Shown in pieces: positions 44,512 through 55,200 of a stretch of 64,000 nucleotides of DNA. Where the stretch lies: positions 24,025,300 to 24,089,299 of the forward strand of contig NC_067204.1 in NCBI RefSeq assembly GCF_026262505.1, given 5' to 3'. The position numbers and the translations under genes are program-made. The DNA comes from Trichomonas vaginalis G3. Lineage: Eukaryota; Parabasalia; Trichomonadida; Trichomonadidae. Within the stretch, counting starts at the first letter, position 1; the number at the start of each line of letters is the position of its first letter. Under the pieces are notes generated by a model. It ran no database searches, had not been told where the DNA came from, and saw only the letters and a list, made by a program, of their open reading frames with translations.

Positions 44512-46236
44512 ATGAGTACGAATCCAGTTCATATTATAAAAATGACATCAACAAGTTTTCTTAACTTCGAAACCTTTCGTTTATCATCAGTTCAAATATT
44601 CAAAGCCTTTATAGAAAAGCTTGTGAAAGCTAAAGATGGCAAAATGTTCGTAACTTCTCCTCCAAAATTGCAAAATTATTTTTTCCAGCTTTTCAATAAT
44701 GAAGATATTTTCACATACAAAACATTTCCAACAATCGTTAACGCAGAAAATCCATACACAGTTATCGCAATCACAAATGGCGATCCAGAAAACTTAGAAA
44801 TGATTTGTTCTAAGTTTCAAGATTGTCCAAGATTAAGAAAAGCGCTATTAGTCATTCCAAAATTCACAGAACATAGCAAAATCATCATGGAAAATCATAG
44901 GTTACAAATAGTTTCTGAGGCTTCAAATTTCCATTCATCTCAAGTTTATGTAGGAGAGTTTCCAGCTGATTTTATCCCTATCGAGGATGATTTCTTTTTA
45001 ATGCCATCGACTAATTGCTTTAAAAACATTTTCATCAATCATGATACTTTAGATTTATATAATTCTGCAAGAGCATTAGCAAAAATCCAATACATATACG
45101 GAAGAATACCTCAAGTAGTTACGGTTGGCCAGCAATCTGAACGAATTCATCGTTTAATGTGTGGAATGATGGATAAAGTTGAACTTGGAAAGGCTGTTGC
45201 ACCTGCAATCTCATCAGTATTAATCATAGATCGATACGCAGATCTTCTTACTCCTTTATCTATTGCTCAACCCTGTGAACAATTATATAATGAATATTTT
45301 GGTATAAATTACGGAATTATTCAACTCGGAAATGACTTAAAAGACTTAAGGAAACTCACGGATAATGATGTTATCTTCAAAGATTATAGATATAAGTCAT
45401 TAAGTGAAGCAGAGATATATATCAACGGAATTCGACCACAAGAAGAAGAGAAATTCAAAAAGGCAAAGACTTTGAGTGAAAAGAAGGAAATTTTCAGTGA
45501 ATTTCAGAAAAAATTATCTCAAAAATTAGATTTACACGTTAAACTCTTTGCAGGATTGATAAATTTGATGGATTTCAGGATATACAATTGCAGTAGCCGC
45601 ATCCCATTTGGTATGATGTTAAGAGAAAGAGATACTTTGAATTATATCGAAAAACTTCTGGCCAATTTTGGAGATTGGCAAACGGCTTTGAGATTACTCA
45701 TTATTTACCAGCTGATTGGCTATAAAAAGGGCGTTACAAAGATTTACAACTCAATTCAAAAAGAAATTTTGGGTGAATTTGGCCAGAAAGCTCTCGAAGG
45801 CCTTATGAATTTAGATATACTTAAATTAATATCTTCAGAGCCATTTGGTTGGGACTTTTCTTCAATATTGACAAAATTAAATTTGATAAATAAGGATTCG
45901 AACTCTGATATTCAACAAGCAATGTATATGTACTTCCCTATATCAGTAAGTCTTGCTAAAATGCTTGCCGATAACGAAATTAAAGAAGTTCAATCACTAT
46001 TTCCTGAATCTCTTCCTCACATCAAGATGACAATCACTGGAGAGAAGCCAGAATTAACAACAGACCAAATGAGAATCCTTGTCTTCTTCACAGGAGGTGT
46101 TTCTCTTGGAGAAGTCGCATTTTTGAAGAATATTAGCCATAGCGTGTTCAATGACAAGGTTCAGTTCATTATTGGAGCAACGAATACTGTTGATGGCAAT
46201 GGACTTATTAAAGAAATTTGTCCTTTCTTGAATTAA
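44512..46236 (+). CDS. Sec1/Munc18-family protein, Vps33-like
   Basis: 574 residues starting MSTNPVHIIKMTSTS, the usual SM-protein length. Diagnostic parts: a central SVLIIDRYADLLTPLSIAQPCEQLYNEYFGI (~238-268), preceded by IYGRIPQVVTVGQQSERIHRLM (~193-214) as in Vps33, and the C-terminal FFTGGVSLGEVAFLKNI ... FIIGATNTVDGNGLI (~523-568). Family knowledge: Vps33 binds SNARE bundles as the SM subunit of the HOPS/CORVET tethering complexes for endolysosomal fusion. Vps45 or Sly1 are alternatives I consider less likely. Only 79 bp of host sequence separates it from the Maverick's target site, so its promoter must be close to the ATG or supplied by the element. Confidence 0.82.
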   Translation: MSTNPVHIIKMTSTSFLNFETFRLSSVQIFKAFIEKLVKAKDGKMFVTSPPKLQNYFFQLFNNEDIFTYKTFPTIVNAENPYTVIAITNGDPENLEMICSKFQDCPRLRKALLVIPKFTEHSKIIMENHRLQIVSEASNFHSSQVYVGEFPADFIPIEDDFFLMPSTNCFKNIFINHDTLDLYNSARALAKIQYIYGRIPQVVTVGQQSERIHRLMCGMMDKVELGKAVAPAISSVLIIDRYADLLTPLSIAQPCEQLYNEYFGINYGIIQLGNDLKDLRKLTDNDVIFKDYRYKSLSEAEIYINGIRPQEEEKFKKAKTLSEKKEIFSEFQKKLSQKLDLHVKLFAGLINLMDFRIYNCSSRIPFGMMLRERDTLNYIEKLLANFGDWQTALRLLIIYQLIGYKKGVTKIYNSIQKEILGEFGQKALEGLMNLDILKLISSEPFGWDFSSILTKLNLINKDSNSDIQQAMYMYFPISVSLAKMLADNEIKEVQSLFPESLPHIKMTITGEKPELTTDQMRILVFFTGGVSLGEVAFLKNISHSVFNDKVQFIIGATNTVDGNGLIKEICPFLN

Positions 46237-46933
46237 AAGAAAAAAATCCGAAATAATTATTCGATTTATGCTTAGTTATTGTCTTTTGTGCGTATGATTT
46301 CATGCACTGAAGCATTCATAGTCTTGATTTAGACTGTTTTTGAAAATCAAGATAATTTTATAAAATTCGTATTTTATTTGCTTGCATATTGTGTCTTTTT
46401 TGTAACCTTGTATAGTAAAAATATCATGCCATTAATTTGTGATCATTTCATTCATTTTTATTTCAAATATAAAATTCACTATTGGTAAATTCATAAATAC
46501 AGCTAGTACAGCATTTTCTAGGGATTAGTAATTGCAATTCAGCGTTGATTAATGCATAAAATGAGAAATACTTTTGAGATGAAAAAAATCACTTTTCATT
46601 TAAAGTTTTCGCGATTTTGCATTACCATTCATAATCTATAATGGTTGCTTTAAGGTTTGTTAAGAGATACCTGGCTATAATTGGAATTATCAAAAAACTC
46701 TTATTTTAACATTTTCACAGCACAACATTACCATTTCGGTTTTTTATCCATAATCTATATTATCTCTTTTAATTATAAAGAATGTTAGCTTCAAATTGCA
46801 GATCCGATCAATTGAAATCCAAAGGAAAAATAGTTTCAATGATTATGAAATATCATTATTTAGTATGATATTATAAATGGCCAGCAAGAAAGTTAAAAAA
46901 TTGCTGGATTAAAATCGCTATTTTAATTCCAAC
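46237..46933. other. Intergenic between convergent genes
   Basis: About 700 bp of AT-rich sequence with no reading frame, RNA or repeat that I can support. Confidence 0.5.
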
Positions 46934-47686
46934 TTACTGAAGGCGGGAAACTCTGCGGCTACAGCCATTGACAACGGCACCACCCCATTCGACAATTGTG
47001 AAACCTTTGCGAACGGCGTTTGGAAGCTGCTGAACTGGCTTCAAATTGTCGCCTGGCTGAGCCTTACGGATAGCAAGGAAGACACGGATGAGTGAATCTG
47101 GCTTAACAGAGATGCCGAGTGGAGCACTGTGGCAGTAGTTATCCAACTGGAATGAGCAGAAAACATCGCCGAGTTTGTTGAATGTTGGGAGCCAGTATGT
47201 CATGAAATCGAACTTCTCGCGATCGTTGAGCTTGATCTGAGTTAATGTCTTCTCAAGGAACTGGCGTGCTTCTCCCTTCTTGACATAGAAGCCGGACTTG
47301 AAGTTCATCTTCATGCCAGAGAGGGCTTCCCAGAAGAGGTATGGGATAACCTTGTTCTTGTAGATGAGTTCACCGTTTGGCTTGGCTGTAACATTCCAGT
47401 AGTTCTCGGCTGTGAATTCTGGAACAACGGCTGTGAACTGATTCTGCTTCAAATTGACGGAAACTGTAAGGTTCATTTCCTTTGTTGGGTATAAGTAAAT
47501 AGCTGGCTTTCTAAGGCAGACTAATCTTGATGAGAATGGAAGGCCATCAGCATTGGATTCAGCTCTATGGTGTCTGTGCCTGCGCTCGATTGGGCGTGGG
47601 CGCTGGTATGGCTGGCGGATCTCATGTGGGTATGGGTATGGATATGATCGTCTCTTAGCTTCGGCCAAAGCAAGAAGGCAAAACAT
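46934..47686 (-). CDS. GC-rich putative secreted protein with KPAIYLYP motif
   Basis: 250 residues from the ATG at 47686, which follows the Initiator at 47689-47694; the frame is open further upstream, but that ATG lacks an Initiator. The N-terminus MFCLLALAEA looks like a short signal peptide, then a basic Tyr/Pro/His/Arg-rich stretch (~11-45), then RLVCLRKPAIYLYPTKEMNLTVSV (~52-75) and NKVIPYLFWEAL (~110-121). The KP-x-IYLYP...PYLFWE pattern recurs in uncharacterised bacterial and protist proteins. Silent positions are clearly richer in G and C than the neighbours', a sign of high expression. Function unknown. Confidence 0.65.
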   Translation of the reverse strand: MFCLLALAEAKRRSYPYPYPHEIRQPYQRPRPIERRHRHHRAESNADGLPFSSRLVCLRKPAIYLYPTKEMNLTVSVNLKQNQFTAVVPEFTAENYWNVTAKPNGELIYKNKVIPYLFWEALSGMKMNFKSGFYVKKGEARQFLEKTLTQIKLNDREKFDFMTYWLPTFNKLGDVFCSFQLDNYCHSAPLGISVKPDSLIRVFLAIRKAQPGDNLKPVQQLPNAVRKGFTIVEWGGAVVNGCSRRVSRLQ

Positions 47687-47688
47687 CG

Positions 47689-47694
47689 AAATGA
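47689..47694 (-). promoter_or_regulatory. Initiator TCATTT of the secreted-protein gene
   Basis: TCATTTCGATG on the minus strand, with a second TCATTTTC just before it. It decides the start at 47686. Confidence 0.65.
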
Positions 47695-48247
47695 AAATGA
47701 ATTCAAAATTGTCAAACTGACAATTGCATTTTATATCATTCAAATTTGTGAATATGTAAAGTAATCGAATAGAAATTCTATCAGACATTTTTCATCACAA
47801 TTAGAGTTTATCATTTGAAGAAGCAATATTTACGAAAAAAATTTGTCAGATAACAGATCAATTACTTTCAAACCTTTACTTCACTTAAGTGATAAAAAAG
47901 ATATTTGTTTCATATGCTATTAAATATATAAAAAGAGGTTATGTCAATTTTTCAGATTGACAGATACATAATTTATTGTGCTCTCTTGACAACAGGGAAC
48001 TAGTATCCATTCTCATTAAAAAGTTATTATCGGTTATTTTGAAATTGATCGTAATAATTTCATGATCAGAAATCTCAATTGGGGTCAATCCGATTTTGAT
48101 CATGTTATCACATATGTTTTAAGACTACATATAGGATTAAAATTGAAAATATAGGAGTTTTAGTGAAAAATGTTAGGGTTCTCATTTTTTAATGTAAAAA
48201 AATGCCATGTAATTTCTTTTTGTAAAGTCGAATTTTGACGAAAAAAG

Positions 48248-48253
48248 TCACTT
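48248..48253 (+). promoter_or_regulatory. Initiator TCACTT of the L7Ae-like gene
   Basis: TCACTTTTCAAAAAATG: the Initiator lies 14 nt before the ATG at 48262. Confidence 0.65.
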
Positions 48254-48261
48254 TTCAAAAA

Positions 48262-48708
48262 ATGAACAAAGTAAAAAAACAGCAAAAACAAATATTACAA
48301 ACAGCTTCAGCTCTCAAAATGCCAGAGCCAAACAACTTTGATGAAAATATAATAATAAATGATATCAAAAATATGGCAAAACAACATAAAGTAATTTTTG
48401 GAATTAATTCTGTCTTAAAATCATCATTAAAGTTAGAAATCAAATGTATTATCATACCAAAAAGCGAAAATTTTGATAATGCAATTCAACCTCTTCTTTC
48501 CGTTGCCTCGAGAAAATCAATTCCAATCCTTTCTCTTAATACATCAGCAAAAGATTTAGCCCATATATTTAGCATGAAAAATCTATCCATTATAGCCACT
48601 ACTGAACCTTTGCCAGACATGAGATTTACAACGATACTCCAACAAGGAATTTCATTGCAGCCAACTATTGTTCAAATTGATACATTCACTGTGAATAAGC
48701 CAAAATAA
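48262..48708 (+). CDS. L7Ae/L30e-fold RNA-binding protein (Rpp38/Pop3- or NHP2-like)
   Basis: 148 residues from the ATG at 48262. After a basic N-terminus the pattern FGINSVLKSSLKLEIKCIIIPKSENFDN...LLSVASRKSIPILSL-SAKDLAHIF (~50-110) matches the L7Ae fold: G-x-N-x-V-x-K, a hydrophobic strand, P-I-hydrophobic and a helix. Family members bind kink-turn RNA in RNase P/MRP, snoRNPs or ribosomes. The degree of divergence and basic N-terminus favour an RNase P/MRP subunit, but this is a guess. Confidence 0.6.
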   Translation: MNKVKKQQKQILQTASALKMPEPNNFDENIIINDIKNMAKQHKVIFGINSVLKSSLKLEIKCIIIPKSENFDNAIQPLLSVASRKSIPILSLNTSAKDLAHIFSMKNLSIIATTEPLPDMRFTTILQQGISLQPTIVQIDTFTVNKPK

Positions 48709-49251
48709 TACCTAAGATGGTTGCTCCTGTTTGATAAATTAATATTCTGGATAAAGAAGTTTAAAAATAAAAAATATGATGAAAAAAGTAGGACCTTCGC
48801 TATCCCCAAGGATACATCGCTTCCTTCAGCCAATGGCCGCAAAAAGTCGTCAAATATGAAATTTACATTTCATTCTTCTTTTTGATTCTTCTTATCCTTT
48901 ACTTTTCTCTTTCTCTTTTTGTTTTTCTTTATTTGTTGATTTCTTTTTGATAATTTGATAAAAATATTTAAATATTATGAATATAGTTAGATTCATTTAT
49001 AGTGATAACCATTAGTTGTTATGCTTTTTGTTTCTAAGATATATCAGATGTAACTTCATCAAATTTTTCATCCTTAATAATTTTTCAAAGATCAAGCTGA
49101 AACTCTTTAATACAGATCATCATATTGCACATATAGTTATTTTATTTGAAGTAAACTATCTTTTATTATATCATTAAATTTATTTCATAATTTATTCTCT
49201 AATTTCAATCTAATTCAAATTAATGTTATTAAAGACTGATACTATTAAAGG
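48709..49251. other. Intergenic upstream of the PIKK gene
   Basis: No gene seen; T-rich tracts near 48880-48960. No strong Initiator directly before the ATG at 49252. Confidence 0.5.
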
Positions 49252-52200
49252 ATGTATGTTGCATTCATTGAAAATTGCTTCATTGTTGTTTTAATGCAAG
49301 GAGGGGATGTATTCCCTTACCAAATTGTGAATAAAACATCAATTAAATCTGCAAATCTTGCACAATTACAACAATGTATTAAAGATGTAATTGAAAATTC
49401 CGATGATTTGCAGAGTCAACAATCAATTTCATCAATAAGTGCATTTCAGAACTGTGTTTCAGCTCAATATAAAGTTGCTGCTAATACAAACTCTGAAGGC
49501 TACTACTTAAATTCACTATTCTCCTTACTTTCATATGATAGCTTGCAAAAAAACAACAAAAACTACTTACTTCTTATGAATTCATTAATAACAACAGATT
49601 TAGGCGAAAAGAAAAATAAAGCGATGAACATTTCGAAAGATATCATAGCAATTCAGCCAGATTTAAATCCAGTTGTCTGGACTTTACTAGAAAAAATCCT
49701 TGTTTGGCTGACAAATCCCTTAGGTACATCGATGCATTTAACATTACATCCTTTACGTGATACAATATGGAAATGGTATTTTTCTGGAGATCCAAATTCA
49801 GTAGTTTCATCATTATCCTTGCTGAATATTTTCTTCAGAAGGTTTTATGTCCTTCTCATACCTGCATTTAACAGCTTTCAGAACCTTTTAATCCACTCAA
49901 TTCAAGATCAAGATGTCAATATTCGAAATCAAGCGATTACAGTTCTTAAATCTGCTCTCGGAATACTTGGTCAGTCATCAGATGGTCCAATTCGCCGTCT
50001 TTTTGATCGTTTTCGCGAATTAATCGAATATGATTACAATCCTCTCGTTGTTGAATCAATTATTTCGGTATTTGATCATACAGTTGATTGTTGCTCGATT
50101 ATGCAGTTCTCACAGACAATGATTGAGAAGCTAAACCCTAACGAACCTTCATCATTATTATTAATTCCATTTATTTACAAATGCAGGCCATCTATTTTCA
50201 CAACATCTGATGTACAGCATATATTGGAGATGTTTAATGACTTTTTGGCTCAGCAACCCACCAAAAAAGTTCTAATTTACAAAGCAGTTGGAAATTTCGG
50301 TTTCCAACTCTCTAAATTCATCATAGAAAGCCATCAAATCATTGTTAATACACTCATAGAATCCATCCAAATAGACAGTAGAGAAGCAGCTTACGCATTT
50401 CTCTCTTTTGTCGATCCACAATCAGATTATTTCTACGACAAGATGTCAGATCTCTTCCAATTGCCCATCAATACATTCCTTGCCCGAGGAATGCGCGCCT
50501 TCATAAGGAGATGGCCGGACTCAGCCCACCAATTCCGCTCTTACGTCATGCGAGAGTTAAATAATGTTGTTTTAACAAAAAGTGACAGTGACAAACTTTC
50601 CAGAGCATTTTCTATCATGAGCATATTCACATTTCGTGATGATGAGATGAGCAATCAGATGATTGACCAATACGCACTTGCTCTTCGCCATCCAAGTCCT
50701 CAAGTTCGTGAGAAATGCGCCAATTTTTTGATTAGACAACAAAGTTGTTTTCCTTCCGCTGTTTATAGATTAGTTGCTTTCGTATCAATCGAAATGATAC
50801 CAGAACTCCGTGCAGAAGCCATCAACAAAATAGTTGTCCAGTCAACACAAACAGATATGATAACTCCTCTTCATTCTTTGTTATCTGACAGACAAACTGA
50901 AATTGTTTACAAAGCATTGACACTTTTATGTGAAATTTCAGAGGCTTCTCATTTCATGATGGAGTTTACATGTGATATCATCAATAGGTTGAATAGATCA
51001 ACAACTCTTGAAACTCATTACGTGACTTGTTTGTTGATTTTGGCAAGAAATCACTTCATTTATGTCCGACCATTTACAAACATAATCATAGAATATTTGT
51101 TAAAATGCGAGAGACAAACAGCGTCATCGATTGAACTGATTTCGATATTAGTCAATGATTTGGACTTCGAAAACATCATTCCAAAACTGGAACCGATTCT
51201 TTTGAAGTCATTAAACAGGAATTCATCGAATAGAAAAGTTTCTTCCGCTTTGAAACTTTTCACTGTTCTTTTGAGTTCACAGAGTTTCCGTATACAACTA
51301 AGATCAACTCGCGAAATCTTAGTCAATAACTTAATTGACTTGTTTTCAAGTACGGATTCTGAGAAAATAAGAACACAAATTTTAGAAGTTTTTAGTAGAA
51401 TTGGAGTAATCACTCCTTTGGCTGTTAGATCATTATTCACAAGACCAATCAAGAGATTGTCAAATAATACAATTGCTCCTTTGGATGGATTGAGTAATTT
51501 ACCTGTTTACGCAGCTTCTTTCGCTGTTTCTTCTGTTACTGATATTTTGGCAAGTGAAGATTTCTCTTGTTTACAAGGTTTGGCTCTTGAAACATTATTA
51601 ATTATACTTAAGAAGTTTAGAACAATACCTATAGTTATACATGATGAAATTCTTGAAACGATTTGTTTCGTAATCCGTTCAAAATTGACATCGACCACGT
51701 CAATAATTTTGAACAACGTTCCAACTTTGATAAGAATTTTTGACAAAAAAAGTGAAATTTTTATACCAGATATCATCAACATGATCTTCGATAACTGGGG
51801 TAAAATAGACACAGCAATATTACTAACAGGTATTGAATGGATGGCTTATAAATTACCTGACGCAGTGTCACCTTTTGCAACAAAAATTTTGTCACTTTTT
51901 GTTCCAGAATTATCAACTGCCAAAAATGGAAAAGAAAGTGAGAATATCTTTGTCGCTATAGCATGTTTCGGAAAGCTTGCAGCTAAGGTAGATACCATGA
52001 TTATGTCCAATGTTATTCCATGGATAGAAGGACATATTCACGAAACAGAAACTGAAGCTTATGTTTTAGAAAAATTTGCAGACATTTTAAAGGGTTTGCC
52101 AATCGAAAAATTCTATGTGAGAATATATCAAATGATGATTATGATCACTAAAGAAAATGCAGAACTCATCCCACAAGTCATTGAAATCTTGAGTGTCTTA

Positions 52201-55200
52201 GTTGTCCACATGAAATACGATTTCGAAATTTTCATCCCTGAAATTTTACAATTTTATGATCTCAAAAATTATGACACTTTTTGGAAAATTATCGAATGTG
52301 TTTCCACTCATGTAGACATACCAGACAATTTAAGTCTTAAATACAAGACACCACAATTATCACATATGTTCCAGGACTTTCCAGAACAACCATTTTCAAG
52401 TTTCCAATATTTAATTCCTGATTTCGAAGTTCCTATGAATACTTGGGACGCTTTGCAGTGGAACAAATGGTTCAACAACTTCATGAATATGATTATCTTG
52501 AAGTCCCCTTCAAAAGCAATCTCCGCGTGCTACACAATCTGTGAAAGAGACCATAAAGTGAGGTCAGCACTTTTCCCTGTTTCTTTTTCACTTTGTATTT
52601 CAGAATCACAAGATCCAAGTCCTTTGCACAATGTTTTGAAGGTCGCACTTACTAGTGACAACATTCCGAACTACATAATCTCATTGTTCCTCTCCAGTGT
52701 CGAAATCCTGATGCTGCACAACATAGACATCAGAGTCAGTGAAACAATTATTGGAGAAAAAGCAATGATAACTGGAAATCTTTCTTTGGCGTTGAGATGT
52801 TTCGAAAATAACTATAAATTAAACCCGGATAATAATAAAGGAAACCAAAGATCAAACTCTCAAAGTATCAAGGATAAATCGAAATTCGATCTTTTCAGTT
52901 TAGAAAAGAAACAGAAAAAAGAAAATTCTGACATTTTCTTGTCAAAAATTGACAATTCTCAAAAAGGTGACAATTTTGAGCCAAAATCTGATAAAAGTGA
53001 AAAATCTGATATTTTCTTATCCAAGACACAGAACTCCTCTAGTGAATTATTTGATTTGGGATCGATGAAACGGTCAAATTCAGAAACATTCGATTCTTTA
53101 TCAGAAAAATCACAAAATCAAGATCTTTTCGCATCGAGCACTGATTTATTCAATATAGAAAGGAAGAACAGAAGCAATGGATCAGGAATCTTCGATATCT
53201 ATTCAAAGAAAAGATCGAATTCCGAGAATTATCCTAAAAATAAAACGAATAATTCCGATATTTCGAGATTAATCAAAATTAATTTGATGTTAGGAAAGAG
53301 TTATTTGGCTCGGAAATTGGCGAAATGCGAAACAGCTGAAGAAGCAGAACTCGTTTGTAATTGGGAAAAAGCTTATGAACTTTACAGTCTCGAGAACAAC
53401 AGAGAAAAACAAATTTTGTGTTTAGAAAAATTGAATAAATTTGAAACACTTGAATCTCTCAACATAAAAGGAGAAAAAGCAGCAGATATAAGTTTGTTTA
53501 ACTGTTCCAGTGAGTTCAGGGAACTTGCCCAGAATGATTTCCATAAGTGTGTATTGGCAATTCTCGATGGAGAATGTCAACAAGCGCAAAATTTAATCCA
53601 GAAAATAAGAGAAAATGTTTTTCCTCATATTTTGTCGAATACTGATTTCGATTACAGTTCTATAACAAATGAATTGAGTTCTGCATCGATGCTTGTTGAT
53701 CTTGAAGACGCGGCAAGAATACTGGAGTTGAGAACATCAATGATAAACTCAACACCAAATGAGAAACTCAAAATCCAAGATAAAATTCAGAGATTATTTG
53801 AAATGTGGGATGAAAAATTTGACAGTTTGGATCCTGCGTCACTATTTTTGACGATTATTATAAGAAGAAGTGTTTCTCCAAGCGAAAAAACAGCGGATGG
53901 ATTTGTCAAATTCCTCAGGAAGTACCACGATGACAAGAGTGCTGGAGAATTGGTCGACATGGCCTTTAGAAGACTCAAAGTTTTAGATCTCAACAGATTC
54001 AACTTGGTTGATAGCCTTTTGAACAAATCTGTTGATGAATTCGAACAAGTTGTCATCAATAACAAGTACGCAACTGGTGATGACAACGTTTGGAGACATG
54101 ATTTAGGAAAAAGATTCTTCATGGAACATAACTATGAGAAATCCATCAAGTATCTACCAAGAAACACCTTGGATTGGGCCAAAGCAACCTTCAAAATCTA
54201 TGAAACCAAAAAAGATCCAAATTTGATAATTGAAATTATCCCAACTTTCATCAAATTCGATGGATTGCACTTTATCATGGCTGTTCTATCCAGAAACATC
54301 CCAGAAATAGAGAATATTGTGCAATCAAGAATAGAAATGATACCTGCATCACAATTATCTGACTTTTTGCCTCAAATCATCTCGAATTGTGATAAAGGAG
54401 TGTTCAAATCACTTCTTTATAAGTACTTCAAGGCTTATCCATCTAAAACAGTCTTTAGTTTGGTCTACAAAATCCTTAAAAATGAAAAACGTGACATTTA
54501 CGATGAATTTTTAAGTTTAGACCAAAGTATTGTTAATATTTTAGATTTCTGCCAAGAAATGATCAAGATCAGTACTAGTTATCATGAGAAGATTGCTATT
54601 TTATCACAGAAATTCCTTGAAAGCAAAGATCCAAGTGAATTAATTTCCCTTTACAATGAAGAAAAGAATACAGGAGTTGTCAAACAAATGTACACTTTAA
54701 ATCCTGAGTTAAATGATTGCAAGAAATGTATGGCAGAGTATTCTTCAACATTGCAAAAGAAAGAACTTGAAAATTGTTTGAGTATCCATAAATCTTTTCT
54801 TGGAAAACTTGTTTTGCCGAAAGAATATTCTCTATCAGATATTTCTGATGTTGAAGAAAAGAAATATTTCCAGAAAATTATTCTTCCTTTCAGCGAAACA
54901 CAGATTGGAAGATTTGCTTCGATTATCGCTCAAGAAAACTATTCTAAAACAGTTAAAGCGATTTTGGATTCAGGAAAGACTTCTTCTTTCACGATTCGCA
55001 ATAGAAGTAATGCTTTTATTGACGAAAGATCTTTTATTTTGATGAGAATGATTTCAAAAATCATCAAAAGTTACCAGAAACCAAATTTAGTTCCTCCTTT
55101 AGTTCAAACGATTCCTTTGACGGAAAACATTTCTTTGGAGAAAAGCTCACCATGTTTCTCTCTCGAGGAAGCAATAAAACAAAGAAGAAGACGTCAAAGT

